Of a DNA stretch of 64,000 nucleotides, positions 11,917 to 23,958 are shown one piece after another. The stretch covers positions 35,742,479-35,806,478 of the forward strand of contig JACGWO010000005.1 of the NCBI GenBank assembly GCA_034509735.1. The letters run 5' to 3'. Position 1 is the first letter of the stretch; each line of letters opens with the position of its first letter. The notes beneath the pieces are model-generated. The model was not told the DNA's origin and ran no database searches. It saw only the letters and a program-made list of their open reading frames with translations. A program made the position numbers and the translations under genes. This stretch comes from Sesamum alatum (lineage: Eukaryota > Streptophyta > Magnoliopsida > Lamiales > Pedaliaceae).

Positions 11917-12723
11917 ATGGCTTCCTTAGTTGATCGTCTGGACGAACTTACATCCCTTGTTCAAATAATTATTGCAGAAAAGTTCCAAGGAGTGAAGGCT
12001 TGTGGAGTCTGCAATTCCACCGGTCATCTGATTGATTTGTGCCCTGCTCTCCATGAAGCACCCACTGAACACGCCAATACCATATGAGGGTTCTTCGGAC
12101 CATCCCAAAGAAGATATGATTCCTATTTCGACATGCACAATCCAGGATGGAGGGATCATCTTGACCATAGTTATGATTCTCAACCTCAAAGTTGGCCACC
12201 ACCCTCTCCATCTAATCCCAAACAAAGCACGTCTCTTGAAGAGATGATGAATACATTCATCACCAACACTCAGCAAATCCAGCAGAATACCCAACAACAG
12301 ATCCAACAACTCCAGCAGAACACCCAACAGCAGATCCAGCAACTCCAACAGAATACTCAACAATACCAACAGAATACCCAAACGAGTATTCAGAACTTGG
12401 AGTCTCAAATCAGTCAATTGGCTTTATCTGCCAGTAGAATGGAATCTCAAGGTAAGCTACCGTATCAAACTGTGATTAATCTTAAACAAAATGCTAGTTC
12501 TACTGTCTTATGCAGTGAGAAAGAGCTGCAACCAAATAAAGATGAAAATAGCACTAAGCGTGGGCATGTCCAGCACTGTGAATCAGAGCAGGAAATTGAG
12601 ACTCCACAAAAACAAGCCGACGAGCCCAATTTAACCAAAGAGAATCATTCGAAGAACGTTTTAGCAAGCAATGGGGAGGATCACATAAAGTCAGCACTAA
12701 AAGAAATCCCCACGTCAGTATAA
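11917..12723 (+). pseudogene. Athila gag C-terminal remnant with expanded Gln-rich repeat
   Basis: One frame runs from MASLVDRLDELTSLV to the end, broken by a single TGA at 12085-12087. It contains the zinc-knuckle-like CGVCNSTGHLIDLC and then MHNPGWRDHLDHSY, LEEMMNTFI and KLPYQTVINLKQNA, all in the order expected for the C-terminal half of Athila gag. Between them an 11-residue unit (QQNTQQQIQQL) is repeated in tandem at about 12290-12390. The N-terminal gag core is missing. A further fragment, KELPEHDKYAFLEKED (about 12768-12815), resembles the protease-RT linker of Athila pol, after which pol is deleted. Confidence 0.75.
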
Positions 12724-12889
12724 GTGCGAACTTTAGAGGAGAACATGGCACCAACATCGGGATTGAAGGAGTTACCTGAACACGACAAATATGCCTTCTT
12801 AGAGAAGGAGGACACATCAGTGGTAATCACCTTCAGCAAGCTATTACCTTGGAAGAAGAAAAGGTAGCTCATACAGTTCTAAAAGTTTC

Positions 12890-14540
12890 GAGAGGCCATT
12901 GGATGGATTATCGTCGACATCAAAGGATTGAGTCCAAGAACTTACAAAAATAAAGCTTTTCACGACAAGATAAGTTCAAGGAAGAATTCTCTCATGGACC
13001 TCAAAGTTTTCCTAGGTCCACATCGTCGTCAGTGTATTACATTGAAGAAGAGGACTTAGAGTGCCCAACTTATTCAAGTTGAGGCACAACGTCTAGCCAA
13101 AGACGTTAAAGGAAGGCGCTACGTGGGAGGCAACCCACGCTTTCTCTACCCTTCTTTACTATATTTTTAGTTCTATTTATTTGAATTTTATGAAAAACGA
13201 AGTCTATAAATCAGTTCATTAGACGTGCCCACGCCTAACAGATCAACCAAATCTGTCCAAATTTTCAGATTCGTTGATTGTGTTGAGCGTGCCCACGCCT
13301 TAAGGAACCTTCTCAATTACAGATTTGTTTAAGTCACTGGATGTGCCCACGTCTAGTGGATCAAACAAATCTGTCAATCCACACTTGTAGAACTCATTTT
13401 TTTTTCACATTTTCTATTTTCTTTTATTCCTTTTTTTCATAAAAAAAATCAAAAAGTCGAAAACCAGAAAATCCAAAAAGGAAGGTTTCATTTAAGGAAA
13501 CAAGGGCAAGATTTAATCACTCCCTTTCATCTCTTTCAAACCTTAAAAGAATAAGAGCTCCTTCCTCCTTACAAGCAACTACCACCACCGCCGGTATCCG
13601 CCGCCGCTGCACTTGTCACTCTGCTCCACCTACACCTTGATCTATCACGGCGCATGCACTCAGGGACGTTTTCTTCCTTATCCTTCATTTTTTTCCGCTC
13701 TTGAGTTGCATGCATGTATCCACATTGAGGACAATGTGGATTTTAAGTGTGGGGGTATGATTTTGCTTGTTGTGTTTATGCTTGTTGTGAGGTTGGCGAA
13801 AATTTTTGGTGCATTGCTGAAGAGTCTTTTTGTGAAAAACTTTGTGTTGGTTGTAAAAATGGTTTTGTGAAGATCCTAACAAAATTTGGCTTGATGAATT
13901 CCTCATCAATTTTGGACTACTCTTGAGTTGGAAACATTATGTTCAAAAGGATATATGTCTCGTGCTTTAGGTAATTCATGGTTTGACAACTTGTTTTTGT
14001 CTCAATAACTTAGATTGAAAATTCTCTTATGTGGAATTAGTGGACTTGACAAAACCTTGTGAGCTTTTGAGCCTAAACACATTGATGAAAATTTCCATCC
14101 TTTCTTGAGTGAAAAATGCTTCTATGACTTTGTAATCCTAGAACTTGCTTTGAACCACGTCGAGGCTACATAAATGTGCAGGCATTTGGATTTGACAAAG
14201 GCATTAGGATTGAAACCACTTTGGCCTAAATTGACTATCCCATTACATGTTGACCCTAGTATGCCCACTTGAGCCTTTTTAGCCTTGTTTTGTTGATATG
14301 AACCGTTAACTATGAGCCTAACCGTCATTCTTTAACCTTGATTTGGACCCTTCCAAGAATCATTAGAGTATCAAGGAAAATGAGTGTCTTTCTTAAAGAA
14401 TGGTTCTCAAAAACAAAATGAGAAAATTGAAACGTTGCTATTTCATGTTCTAAGGGTGTATTTCTAAATAAGTGTGAAGGTTTCAAATTGTGGTCTCATA
14501 TTTTGTGGGAGCTTATTGTTACCTTGATCTATGCCTATTG

Positions 14541-14585
<45 letters not shown>

Positions 14586-15208
14586 AAGAAAAGAAAAAAA
14601 AGTTGGCAAAAGAAAGAAAATCCTTGCCATAAAAATAGAGAAAAAAAGAAAGAGAAAAAGAAAGAAAAAAAAATCTCTCTCAAAAGAAACGAGAAGGCAT
14701 AGTTCGAGAAGTTGTCAAAAATTGGTTGGGGGATTGAATTGAGAGCTATGAATTATTGTTCACTTAAATTTTTTGGTGCTCTAATCTCTTGGAACTTAAC
14801 TTCATTATCCATAAATTTCTACTCCCAAACCAAAGCCCCATTACAACCAAAATTGAAAATCTTTTGATCCTTGTGTATGCATGTTTTTAAAGTGGTGGAG
14901 ATGTGGTGTATAAGCAAGCTTATGGTGAAATATTGTTGTAGCAATTCATCGAGAGATACACTTAAGCCATATACACTTGAGGGTTTGGAAAGCGGTGAGC
15001 AAAAGTCCACTAGTTTTGTGTGATTATTTTTTTTATGATAGGCATTGAGTGAGAACTTGTTTGAAGGCATATTGAATTATCTTTTCATGTGATATGTCAT
15101 TCTCATTGCACATGTTGCAACCTAACTTGAGTATGTTCAATTATGAAAAGGTTTCTAATTGCCAATATTTTGCTCGAGGACTAGCAAAAATACAAGTGTG
15201 GGGGTACT
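12890..15208. other. Noncoding 3' half of the Athila derivative
   Basis: No conserved gene is visible. GTGCCCACGCC-like words are repeated near 13225, 13290 and 13345. A (GA)n microsatellite lies at about 14547-14580 followed by purine-rich DNA to 14700, which creates a spurious Lys/Glu/Arg-rich open frame. The family-typical phrase TTTAAGTGTGGGGG occurs at about 13741. It ends at the polypurine tract before the 3' LTR. Confidence 0.65.
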
Positions 15209-16548
15209 TGATAACTGTATAATCTGTCATGATTTGATGCCTGTAAATGCCTTATTGTAAGGATTAATTACTCATAATCATGTGGATTTAGTATATTTTC
15301 AGAAAATACACCTTGTAAGGAGTAAAAGTTGGTGAATTGAAGCCAAGAATGGCATTTGGAGGCATTCAAGGGAACAAGTAGAAAAGAGAGACAGATTCAA
15401 AGTTTCCACTAAGCATGCCCACGCTTAATGCTGCAGTCAATTTAGGAGAAAAAGGAAAGCTGCGGATTTTGTTGAAGGAAGAAGGAATGAATGTTGCTGA
15501 ACACACTCTTGAAGATCCGAAATTCATCCTTTTAGATTGCTAGGAATTAGATTGTTAACATGTTTATTAGCAATCATGTATCTATCCCTTTTCTTATCTA
15601 GGTTCGTGAGATGCTAATAGTATAAATAGGAGGCACCTCACAACCTAAAAACCATATCTTGTTTTATGTTGAATCTTAGAGTTTAATCCATTATTCTACT
15701 TCTTCTATCTTCTTTTATTTTTATTTACGTTGCCCAATTGCTAATGGAATTTCACTTTTTAGTGTGTTCTTCCATTAGCATGTTAGGCTAACTTCTTAAT
15801 TTTCGGGTTAAAGTACGGTGAATGCTTGATTCCTAAAACGTTGTGAGATCTAATAATGTTTAATTCTTTTATTAAAATCCGCATTCATGTTATTCTCTGC
15901 GCTCTTTTTACAAACGTCTGACTTTTGAATAATGTGACGAGTTGTTCATTATCAAGAAAGTTTGTTTAGCTATTTGAACTTATAAATTCGTAATTGTTTG
16001 TTTAGTTCAATAATTAGTAGCAATATTTCATGATTCATCGTGTCAAAGTGGTTAGTTATGTTATGGTGAATGCATGATCTAATTTAAATGAATCCTCGTA
16101 GGAATTTATTGGTTAGGATCAGGCCCTTCAATTCTTAATGCTGTTAATAAATTAAATCTCATGGACGTTCCCGGGGTTGTTTATTGGTTAGAGATCTAGC
16201 CAACGGACGTTCCTTGGCTAACAAAAAGGTAAGTAAGGGTGAGGTTGTTAGGTCGTACCAATAACCATAACTGATCTACGTGTTTTAATAATTGTTATAT
16301 TTGCATCAATGATCAACGGGAAGAATCAAGCATGAACCCACTTTAACCGGAAAGCCTTCTCATCTATTAAACTTCCCCTTTAATTTATACTTTGTTATTT
16401 TCTTTTAAAAACTAAAAATCTGAATCCCCCCTTTTTTATTTCTTTTAAGAAATCAACTTATCGCCGATCCCTGCTGATTCGACCCTACTTGCCGCTTTCG
16501 CAAGAAAGTAATTGTAGGAATTATTTTTTGTGGTTTCGACACCCATCA

Positions 16549-17770
16549 TAAAATGTAAAGGATCTAAGTTACGGACTGAAAATTACTATTTTCCCTAACA
16601 TTCCATGCCCACATGGCATTAATACAATAACAATTAAAAGCATAAAATTTTAAAATAATTATATACTAACACATTAGTACAATTACATTTTCATATTAAG
16701 AAAATTAATAAATTTTGAGAATAAACTTAGTACTAAAATAATAAATAAAAACTGAGTTGATTATGTAGAAATTAGAAAAAAAGATGATAAATAAATAAGC
16801 CAATGAGATTAATATATTTTTCGAGTAATAAATTTATAAAAGTAAATTAAAAGTTTAAAAAGTATGAGTACTACAAAGAATAAAATTTGATATATGAATA
16901 GAATATTATTAAATTGAAATTGCTTATGAAAATTCAATTATTGAGTGAATCTCTATGACTTGATTTTTTTAGTATTAGATAATTCAAATGTTTTACTTTT
17001 ACATATATTGTTTCTTTTATAACGGTGAATTTTTTTATATAATAATAATTCAAATTTAGTTACCAATAAAGCATGTAAATAATACTTTGACAATATAAAA
17101 AATTTGATACTAAAATATGATTAACATACATTATATGATTTTACAATACAAATATTGGTACTATGGTCCAATTTGATTATAATTTTATAACAATAGTCAA
17201 TAAATAATTAGATTATAATAGTGTCAATAAATTAAAAATAAATGACATTCAAATATAGTAGTAAAAGAAAACATACAACAACATACAAAATGTAACAAAA
17301 AAATAAAACAAAATTAAACAACAAAAAATAGGCATAATAAAACCTACAAATAAAATTGATCAATTTATTTTTTTAAATTGAAATTTCTTCTATCCAAGAT
17401 AAGGAGCTTTGACTAATTATTTTTATTTTCATATTAATTTTTCACATATCATTATTTTATATTTTCATATTAATTGGTTTGATAATAATGAAATAATCAT
17501 TAGTGAATATACGAAATACAAAATTTTAATTTTGGGAATATCTTTTTATTCAATAGTACTAATTAAATTTAGAAAGTGAATTACAAATAATAGAATTGAA
17601 TAATTTCCTTATTAATTTAAATATTTATTATCAATTTGTTTGAAAATATAATTGTATAATACTAATGTTTCAATGACAAAAAAATGAATAATATCAAGAA
17701 CTTATGATAAATGATATACTTATTTTTCAAAATATATGTGTATACGTGCATCGCCCGTTATGCTTTCTAA
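16549..17770 (+). mobile_element. Helitron 3' remnant (unit 1)
   Basis: The sequence from 16549 is homologous to 36339-37617, the right third of the Helitron in unit 2. It ends with the degraded hairpin region ACGTGCATCGCCCGTTATG and CTAA (17767-17770), a permissible Helitron CTRR terminus, followed by T. The left two thirds are missing because Athila and LINE sequence replaced them. It has no coding capacity. Confidence 0.65.
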
Positions 17771-17989
17771 TTATAATAAAAACTTTCATACGTGACTGTT
17801 TTATTTTAATTATCATTAGGGAGATAAGAAAAAGAAACCGGAACAAAAAGAGGATAACATAAAGAGGGAGACAATTAGCCAATTTTCAATTATAATAGTT
17901 TGCCGTCATGACAGATTGTTCCTAAGGGATATAATAAATAATATTGCACATTTCAAAAAATATTATAAATAAAGAAAAAAATAATAATT

Positions 17990-19430
17990 TAGGGATATTA
18001 TCGATATAATAAAAAAATTAGTATCGCGGTGTTATAAATTGTTGTTTATGAGAAAGAAAGGCATTTCCTTTTTATATTAGTACTAGCCGTTGTGACACAC
18101 CGTTCTTGCGTGCATATAATAAATAATCTTTTGCACTTTAGAATTATTATAAATATGAATAAAATATATAAATCAATACATATCATTAAAAAGAAAGAAT
18201 AAATGAAGAAAAGAAACTAACTTATAGTAAATGTAAAATTTGAAAGTTGAATAAGTTAGTAGTTATCTTATCGATCGAATGACACTTTTTATTTCACAAG
18301 AAAATGATGCAGTGGTGTCATTAACTGTCGTTTGTGAGTGTGGAGGACCTTTTCTTTTTATATTAGTATAGATACTAGTATAATTAATATTACATGCTTT
18401 AAAGTATATTATAAATAAATAGTATATATATATATATATATATATGAATCGATACATCACAATTCAAAAAAAAAAAAAAGAATGAAAAAAAATAAGAAAA
18501 CTAACTCAGGAGTATTATCGGCATAACAAAAAAATTGGTGTTGTGGTGTCATAAATCGTTATTTGTAAGTGCGAAAGGCCTTTTTTTATACTCTAGTATA
18601 TATATTGGATCACATTAAAATAAAATAAAAAAGGAATAAAGAAAGAAAGAAAGAAAACTAACTTAGGGGTACTATTGGTATAATAAAAAAATTAGTGTCG
18701 CAGTATCATAAAATCGCCGTTTGTGAGTGAGAAAGGCATTTCTTATTTATATCGTATAGATATTATAAGTAAGAAAAAATATATATAAACCAACACATCA
18801 CATTTCAAGAAAAGAAAAGAAAAGAAAACTAACCAGGGATATTATCGACATAACAAAACATTGGTATCGTGGTGTCATAAATCATTTGTGAGCGATAAAG
18901 ATCTTTCTTTTTTATATTAGCATAAATACTAAATAATATTTTAAATTTTAAAATATATTATAAATAAGAAATAAATAAATAAACCAACACATCACATTTC
19001 AAAAAAGAAAAAAGAAGAAGAAGAAGAAGAAGAAAGAAAGAAAAACTAATTTAGGAATGTGATCGGCATAACAAAAAAAAAATGGTTTCGCGATTTTATA
19101 AATCGTCGTTTGTGAGTAAGAAAGACATGTTCTTTTATACTAGTCATTGTGGCATGTCGTTCCTACGTGCATATATATAATAAATCTTTCACGTTTTAAA
19201 ATATATTTCAAAGAGTAAAATATATAAATCAACACACCATATTAAAAAAAAATAAATAAATAACTTATATATTAATGTAAAACTTGGAAAGTAGAATAAG
19301 TTAGTTATCTTATTAGTTGAAGTGCATTTTTGGGATTACAAAAAATTGGTGCAGAGCTTTCAAAATCGTCATTTTGTGTCTATAACACTTCTTTTCTAAT
19401 CACTAGTAAGTGTGGCACATTCTATGTACG
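17990..19430. repeat. Degenerate tandem array, seven or more units of about 150-290 bp
   Basis: A diverged unit recurs with the core 'ATTATCGGCATAACAAAAAA...GTGTCATAAATCG...TTTGTGAGTG...AAGGCCTTTCTTTT...ATATTAG'. Anchors of the GTGTCATAAATCG-like core lie near 18030, 18315, 18547, 18703, 18872, 19092 and 19355. Several units also carry TACTAGCCGTTGTGGCA and CGTGCATATAATAAATAA. Purine-rich runs (GAAGAAGAAGAA, AAAGAAAGAAAG) separate the units. The whole array is duplicated in unit 2 (37860-39290). No protein is encoded. Confidence 0.65.
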
Positions 19431-20088
19431 TGCATAAATTATAAAAATGAATTAAAATAAAATATTTATATAAATTATGTTATTAATTTTGGTAGAGTAA
19501 ACAAGTATCTAAAAGTATATATACTTAGATAATAAGTTAATATAAATATTTTTATTTATAGGACAAAACTATTGACAAATAAAATAAATAATGTTGGATG
19601 AATTGAGAAATGCATGGGAAAAAAATAAGTACCAAATGGTAGTTACGGAAAACTATAATAAACAGAGGAGCTAAAAATAATTAATTAATTTACAATTTTA
19701 AAAAAAATGACGAACCAAAATTAAGTATGACATCAAAATGGTGCTCTCACTTAATAATAAAGTGTAGATGTATAAATTTGTGTTTCAATTGATAAATTAG
19801 AATTTGATACATAATAACAAATTAGTTGAATTTATTTGAAAATTTATAGTAAAACGTGATAAATTAGTTGAATTTATCACGTTTTACTATAAATTTGTGT
19901 TTCAATTGATAAATTAGAATTTTATTCATAATAACTAATTAGTTGAGTTTATTTGAAAATTTCATAGTAAAACGTGTTTCAAATTCTTACATTAATTTGT
20001 TATATCGTGACAAATTTTTAAGCTCATTTAATACAAAATGATTTTAAATAATATTTTAATAATTATTAACCCCACCCCTAATACGGAT

Positions 20089-21103
20089 TAGGCCTGTCAA
20101 TGGGTAGGGTAAGGGCCTACCCAGGCCCAGACCCAAACAAGACCCAAATAATTAATTACTACCCAGATCCTATCTAATCTAACATGAGACCCATGGGTCT
20201 CTAGACCCCATTAGACCCGGTCATTTGGGCCGGGTCCGACCCAGACCCGATTCTCTCTTTTTTCCTTTTTTTTTTTTTTTCTCAAATAACAAGAATCTCT
20301 TTCAAGAACAACAACAAAATACAATATGAATCAAACAACATTATTATTCTTAGATGAACATTATCGAATCAATCCTAATACAATAAATCAACCAACTCAA
20401 AATTTTCATTTAAATAAACAAGTTTCAAAGCAAAGTTATTTCTACAACCAAATGAATTAAAAAAAATTAAAAGATTAATACAAAATAAATTACAAATTAA
20501 GTAGTCTTTTCAAGAAACAAAATGCATTTACAGTTTTTTCCATATCCATAGTCAAAAATCAAAATCAAATATCAAAATCGTCCAAAAAAATAGATACCCA
20601 AATCTCTAAACTCAAGAAGAAAAAATAAAACCAATTTTTTTCACAGTGGCGGTGGGTGCGGCGGCAAGATCTTAGTGGTGGGCGCGGCCGCGGCCACGAC
20701 AACGGGCTCATGGCGAGCACGCGGCCGCGACGACGGGATTGGGGAGCGCGCGGCGATGGGGACTTGGGGTGGGCACCGCGGCGGCGACGGGGCTTAGGGT
20801 GGGCGCGGTCGCCGTGTCAGGGGGGATTGGGGTGGCGCGACCGCAGTGAGGGGGGCTTTGAAGGCGAAGAATGGACGGAGAGTTGCGAAAGCAGTGGAAG
20901 TTGAGAGAGGAGAGTAAATTGTTTAAGAAAAATTGGGTCTCAATCGATAAGGTCGGGTATATTACCCGATCAAGACCCAATCATTTTAATTTGATGAGTC
21001 TGGGTCTGAGTCTAGACCTGTTTTAAAAGTGTGGGTCTGGGCCTGGATCTGGATTATCATAATGGGTCTGGGCCCGGGCAATTTTGGCCTATTGACAGGT
21101 CTA
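20089..21103. mobile_element. Non-autonomous hAT element (about 1 kb), unit 1
   Basis: The terminal inverted repeats are TAGGCCTGTCAATGGG at the left and CCTATTGACAGGTCTA at the right. Flanks are ATACGGAT (20081-20088) and GTACGGAT (21104-21111), an 8-bp duplication with one difference, as expected for hAT. The subterminal regions are rich in GGGTCTGG/ACCCAGAC words. The centre (20640-20900) is strikingly GC-rich and may be a captured gene fragment; no known domain is recognisable there. Unit 2 has the same element at 39950-40987. Confidence 0.75.
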
Positions 21104-21544
21104 GTACGGATATTATTACATTTTGCAGTCAATGTGTTTCACACGACTTGCTCCTCCATATTACACCTGCCATCGAGGGTGTCGCCAAGCCCTAGGGGGA
21201 TGATAGGGCTTGGTTCTGGGCCTTGGTTTATTAGCCCATTAATTTATTTATTTGTTATATTTATTAGTCTGTCAATATGAAATATAACATTTAATTATGA
21301 CTAATTATTGTGTTTAATATTAAATAGTCATTGACCGGATATGCAACGGTTGCTGGTTGTGATTTTTGTGAGGGTGGCTAAAATATTTGTTATGGATAAA
21401 CACCATGACGAATAGTGATAGGAATTAGTTGTACTTATATCATGATATGTATTTAACTTACAATGATCAATTATAGTAATTTAATTTTTCGGATGAACTT
21501 GATATGACTATTAAATTTTGACAGGGCTAAACCAAGTTTCTAAT

Positions 21545-22131
21545 TTTGCCCCTGAGTGCAGTCGATCCCTTTAAAGAACATGTTGGTGGGGTTAGTAGTG
21601 CTTACAGTTAGGCAAGGCGACAAGTAGAGAAATTTATGAACCAAAGCCAGAGTGTCTCATGTCTTTTCATTCATGATCAAAAGACGGAGGAAGCTTATCG
21701 AACTCAAATTACTATTATTTTATATGTTGTGAGATTTTTATTGATGCAACATCTTGATTTTCGTGTTCATGATGAGTCGGCCACCTCCAAAAATAGGAAA
21801 ACGTTTCTAGAGATACTCAATTGGTATGGGAAGAGGATTGATAGTGTTGGGATTGTGATTAATAAAAATGCTCCTGGAAATAATCAAATGAATTTTTCAC
21901 GATTACACAAAGATTTGGAGAGAGCTTGTGCAACAAATACAATGTCGAATACTATCAGTGAGATTGGAGATAGTTATTTCTATCTTCTTATTGATGAGTC
22001 CTGGATAATCAATAAAGGAGCAGATGGTTGTGATGTGATGTTTATGAATACGAGGGAACAAGTTATTGAAAGATTTCTGGGACATGTTAGCGATACTTCA
22101 GCGCCTTCTCTAAAAACACTCTAGACGTTAT
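21545..22131 (+). pseudogene. hAT (DUF4371) transposase remnant, 5' part, unit 1
   Basis: The longest open stretch (21636-22124) reads NQSQSVSCLF, FLLMQHLDFRVHDESATS, KTFLEILNWYGKRID, NKNAPGNNQMN and ISEIGDSYFYLLIDESW. This is the DUF4371 region of plant TTF-type/hAT proteins, with the 'DES' element of the catalytic core. The gene is cut by a gag-only LTR element inserted at 22132. The continuation (LSISKFRGQGYDG-like, FYIYCFVHQLQVVV) resumes at 25687-25970. Both flanks of the insertion carry GTTAT, the target duplication. Confidence 0.75.
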
Positions 22132-22876
22132 TGTTGGAATTGTGTGGTCCATGACCCATGAATTGGTAGGCCCATCTCGGGCCCAACCTACAACCTTGGA
22201 GGCTCATTGCACCATCATTTAATGGCCCAATTTGTCAAGGCCCACCTTCACTACCTGACCCAGCCCAGAACCCGTGTGACCTATGTCCCTCACACTTATT
22301 GTTTTGCCCTAAAATCTGATTCCTCATTTTCTCCTTGCAATCTGCCACTGCCATCATTCTCTCTCCCTCTCAAATATCTCCTTGGGTTCCCACATTTTGT
22401 CCTCCATTCCGATGGCATCGGAATCATGCTCCACCGCCCTTTCTCGCCTCTGTTTCCTCACCATTGTCTCATATAAAAGGGTCCTCATCCCTCTTGTGTG
22501 GTAGTCAACAAGTGTAAGTACAAAGCCTTCATCTCCCTATTCCATTCCCGGAAAAACCGTAAGTTCTTTTGTGGAAATCGTGTATTTGTGATCCTTTGTG
22601 GAAAGACCTTTGTGGTAGTGTTGTGATCCTTTGTGGATCGTGGGACTTTGTGGACAAGGACCTTTGTGGTGGTGTTTGAGTAATCGATTGTGGAAGCCGA
22701 CCTTCTTTGTGGCCATGAGTTTCCTTCGGATCTCGGCTCGCTGAGCCTTAGAAATTGTTAGGGAATTTACTCTGTGTATTTTTCATATTTCATTTGTAAG
22801 TTGTATTATATTTGGTCTGTAATAGTAAGGTAGGATTATTTTTGGTGTTCGTCACTAAAGGATCGAGGTCCAACAG

Positions 22877-22888
22877 TGGTATCAAAGC
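22877..22888 (+). promoter_or_regulatory. Primer-binding site of the gag-only element
   Basis: TGGTATCAAAGC lies one base after the 5' LTR. It matches the plant initiator-tRNA-Met primer-binding site TGGTATCAGAGC except for one A, as is usual for Copia elements. Confidence 0.85.
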
Positions 22889-22929
22889 CTTCGGGATCTG
22901 ACTGGCCATCGACGGTTTGGTAAGAGCCA

Positions 22930-23775
22930 TATGATCCTACTACTCTTATTGCCTTGTGCTATATTGCTTAAAATTGCTTGTGTGGATTATTATTGCTTAG
23001 TGCTAAAAAATTTCTACTGAGTGTGTGCTCGGCTTACTACTAAATTATTTTTTTGGAAATTTTCTGTTTCAGCCTAGTTACGAATTCCGCTTAGTGCACA
23101 CATCACTCTCTATTTAGTGCTAAAGAGGTATTTCTGCCTAGTGCAAATACTTCTCTGATCAGTATTGATTAGCGCAAAAGTTTATGTCCAGGCACTATGT
23201 ACTACCTTGTGCAAATATTTGCTTAGTGCCATTGCTATTATTCCACATTGCTTTGTACTCCGTTAATTATTATTAGTATTAATCATCTACTGTGCATATC
23301 AATCAAAGACCAACTGATTCTGCTTAGTGCAATTTTCCCTGCTTAGTGCGATATCTCTACTTAGTGCATATCCTATTCTGTTAAGTGCTACAGTTGATTA
23401 TACTGCTTAGTACCACAGTTCTGCGGTATATCTTGCTGCTTGCAAATTTTGGGGTTAAATTTGTTTCTCGCTTAGTGCAAAATTTATCCTTGTTGAAAAA
23501 TTTTGCTTAGTGCGTTTTTCGGTGTAATTTTGCAAGTGCAAAATCTTTTAATATATTTGTCCTTAGTGGAATTGATTTAAGTGCTTAGTGTTATTGTTAT
23601 TGCTTAGTGCATTTCTATTGCTTTGTGCAAATTTCACAATTAAATATCTCCGGTTTGTGCAAAAATATTACTATGTGCATATTGTTTAGAATATATTCTG
23701 CTCAGTGTGATTATATTCTGCTGTGTGATTCTTATTAACTCTGATATATAATTGCTTAGTGCAATTTTTGATATT
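22930..23775 (+). repeat. Interspersed GCTTAGTGC motif field in the element leader
   Basis: Between the primer-binding site and gag the motif TGCTTAGTGCAAA, with close variants (CTTAGTGC, CTTGTGCAAAT, TTTAGTGCTAAA), occurs well over twenty times at irregular spacing in about 850 bp. The same field is present in the unit 2 copy, split by the pararetroviral insert at 44980. It is not a regular tandem repeat and encodes no protein. It could form RNA structure or a packaging signal, which is speculation. Confidence 0.7.
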
Positions 23776-23958
23776 ATATACTGCTTTATGCACATTTCTA
23801 TCGTTTTTCAAAGACTTCAACCAACCCCTTTTCTATTCCTCACTTGGCCGAGCCCTAGAGGCTGTTGGGTATCTGGTTGAGGTAGAGAAGGTTCCCTTTA
23901 CTGTCGTTATTATACCTGCATTTGTTGTCATTATATCTTTGTAACGACTGTATACAAC

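Larger units (their letters stand above)
10688..16548 (+). mobile_element. Athila-type LTR retrotransposon derivative, pol deleted, 5' LTR truncated
   Basis: The 5' LTR remnant is 10688-11849 and the full 3' LTR is 15209-16548 (starts TGATAACTG, ends CACCCATCA). The 5' LTR lacks about its first 180 bp. PBS, gag remnant and a polypurine tract (AAGTGTGGGGGTA, 15194-15206) are present. Downstream of gag there are only short pol traces and the noncoding phrases typical of this family, such as CGTGGGAGGCAACCCACG (about 13120) and ATTGAGGACAATGTGGA (about 13725). The 3' LTR is followed by TAAAA (16549-16553). The empty target TAAAA is intact in unit 2 at 36339-36343, inside a Helitron, so the element inserted only in unit 1. 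It depends on other elements for movement. Confidence 0.85.

Noticed and set aside
11926..12417. 163-aa Leu-rich minus-strand frame
   Set aside because: It is the antisense shadow of the Gln-rich Athila gag repeat.
14490..14702. 70-aa Lys/Glu/Arg-rich frame
   Set aside because: It is translation of a (GA)n microsatellite and purine-rich tract in the noncoding part of the Athila element.
17990..19430. CRISPR-like array
   Set aside because: Units are long, diverged, lack unique spacers of constant length, and the context is a plant genome; there are no cas genes.
20656..20980. GC-rich frames on both strands in the hAT element
   Set aside because: Biased composition opens several frames at once, no domain is recognisable, and the unit 2 copy does not preserve them.
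22207..22517. Plus-strand frames of 60-89 aa in the LTR (also 25033 and 57167)
   Set aside because: They lie within the LTR of the gag-only element, and their conservation between copies only reflects LTR identity.
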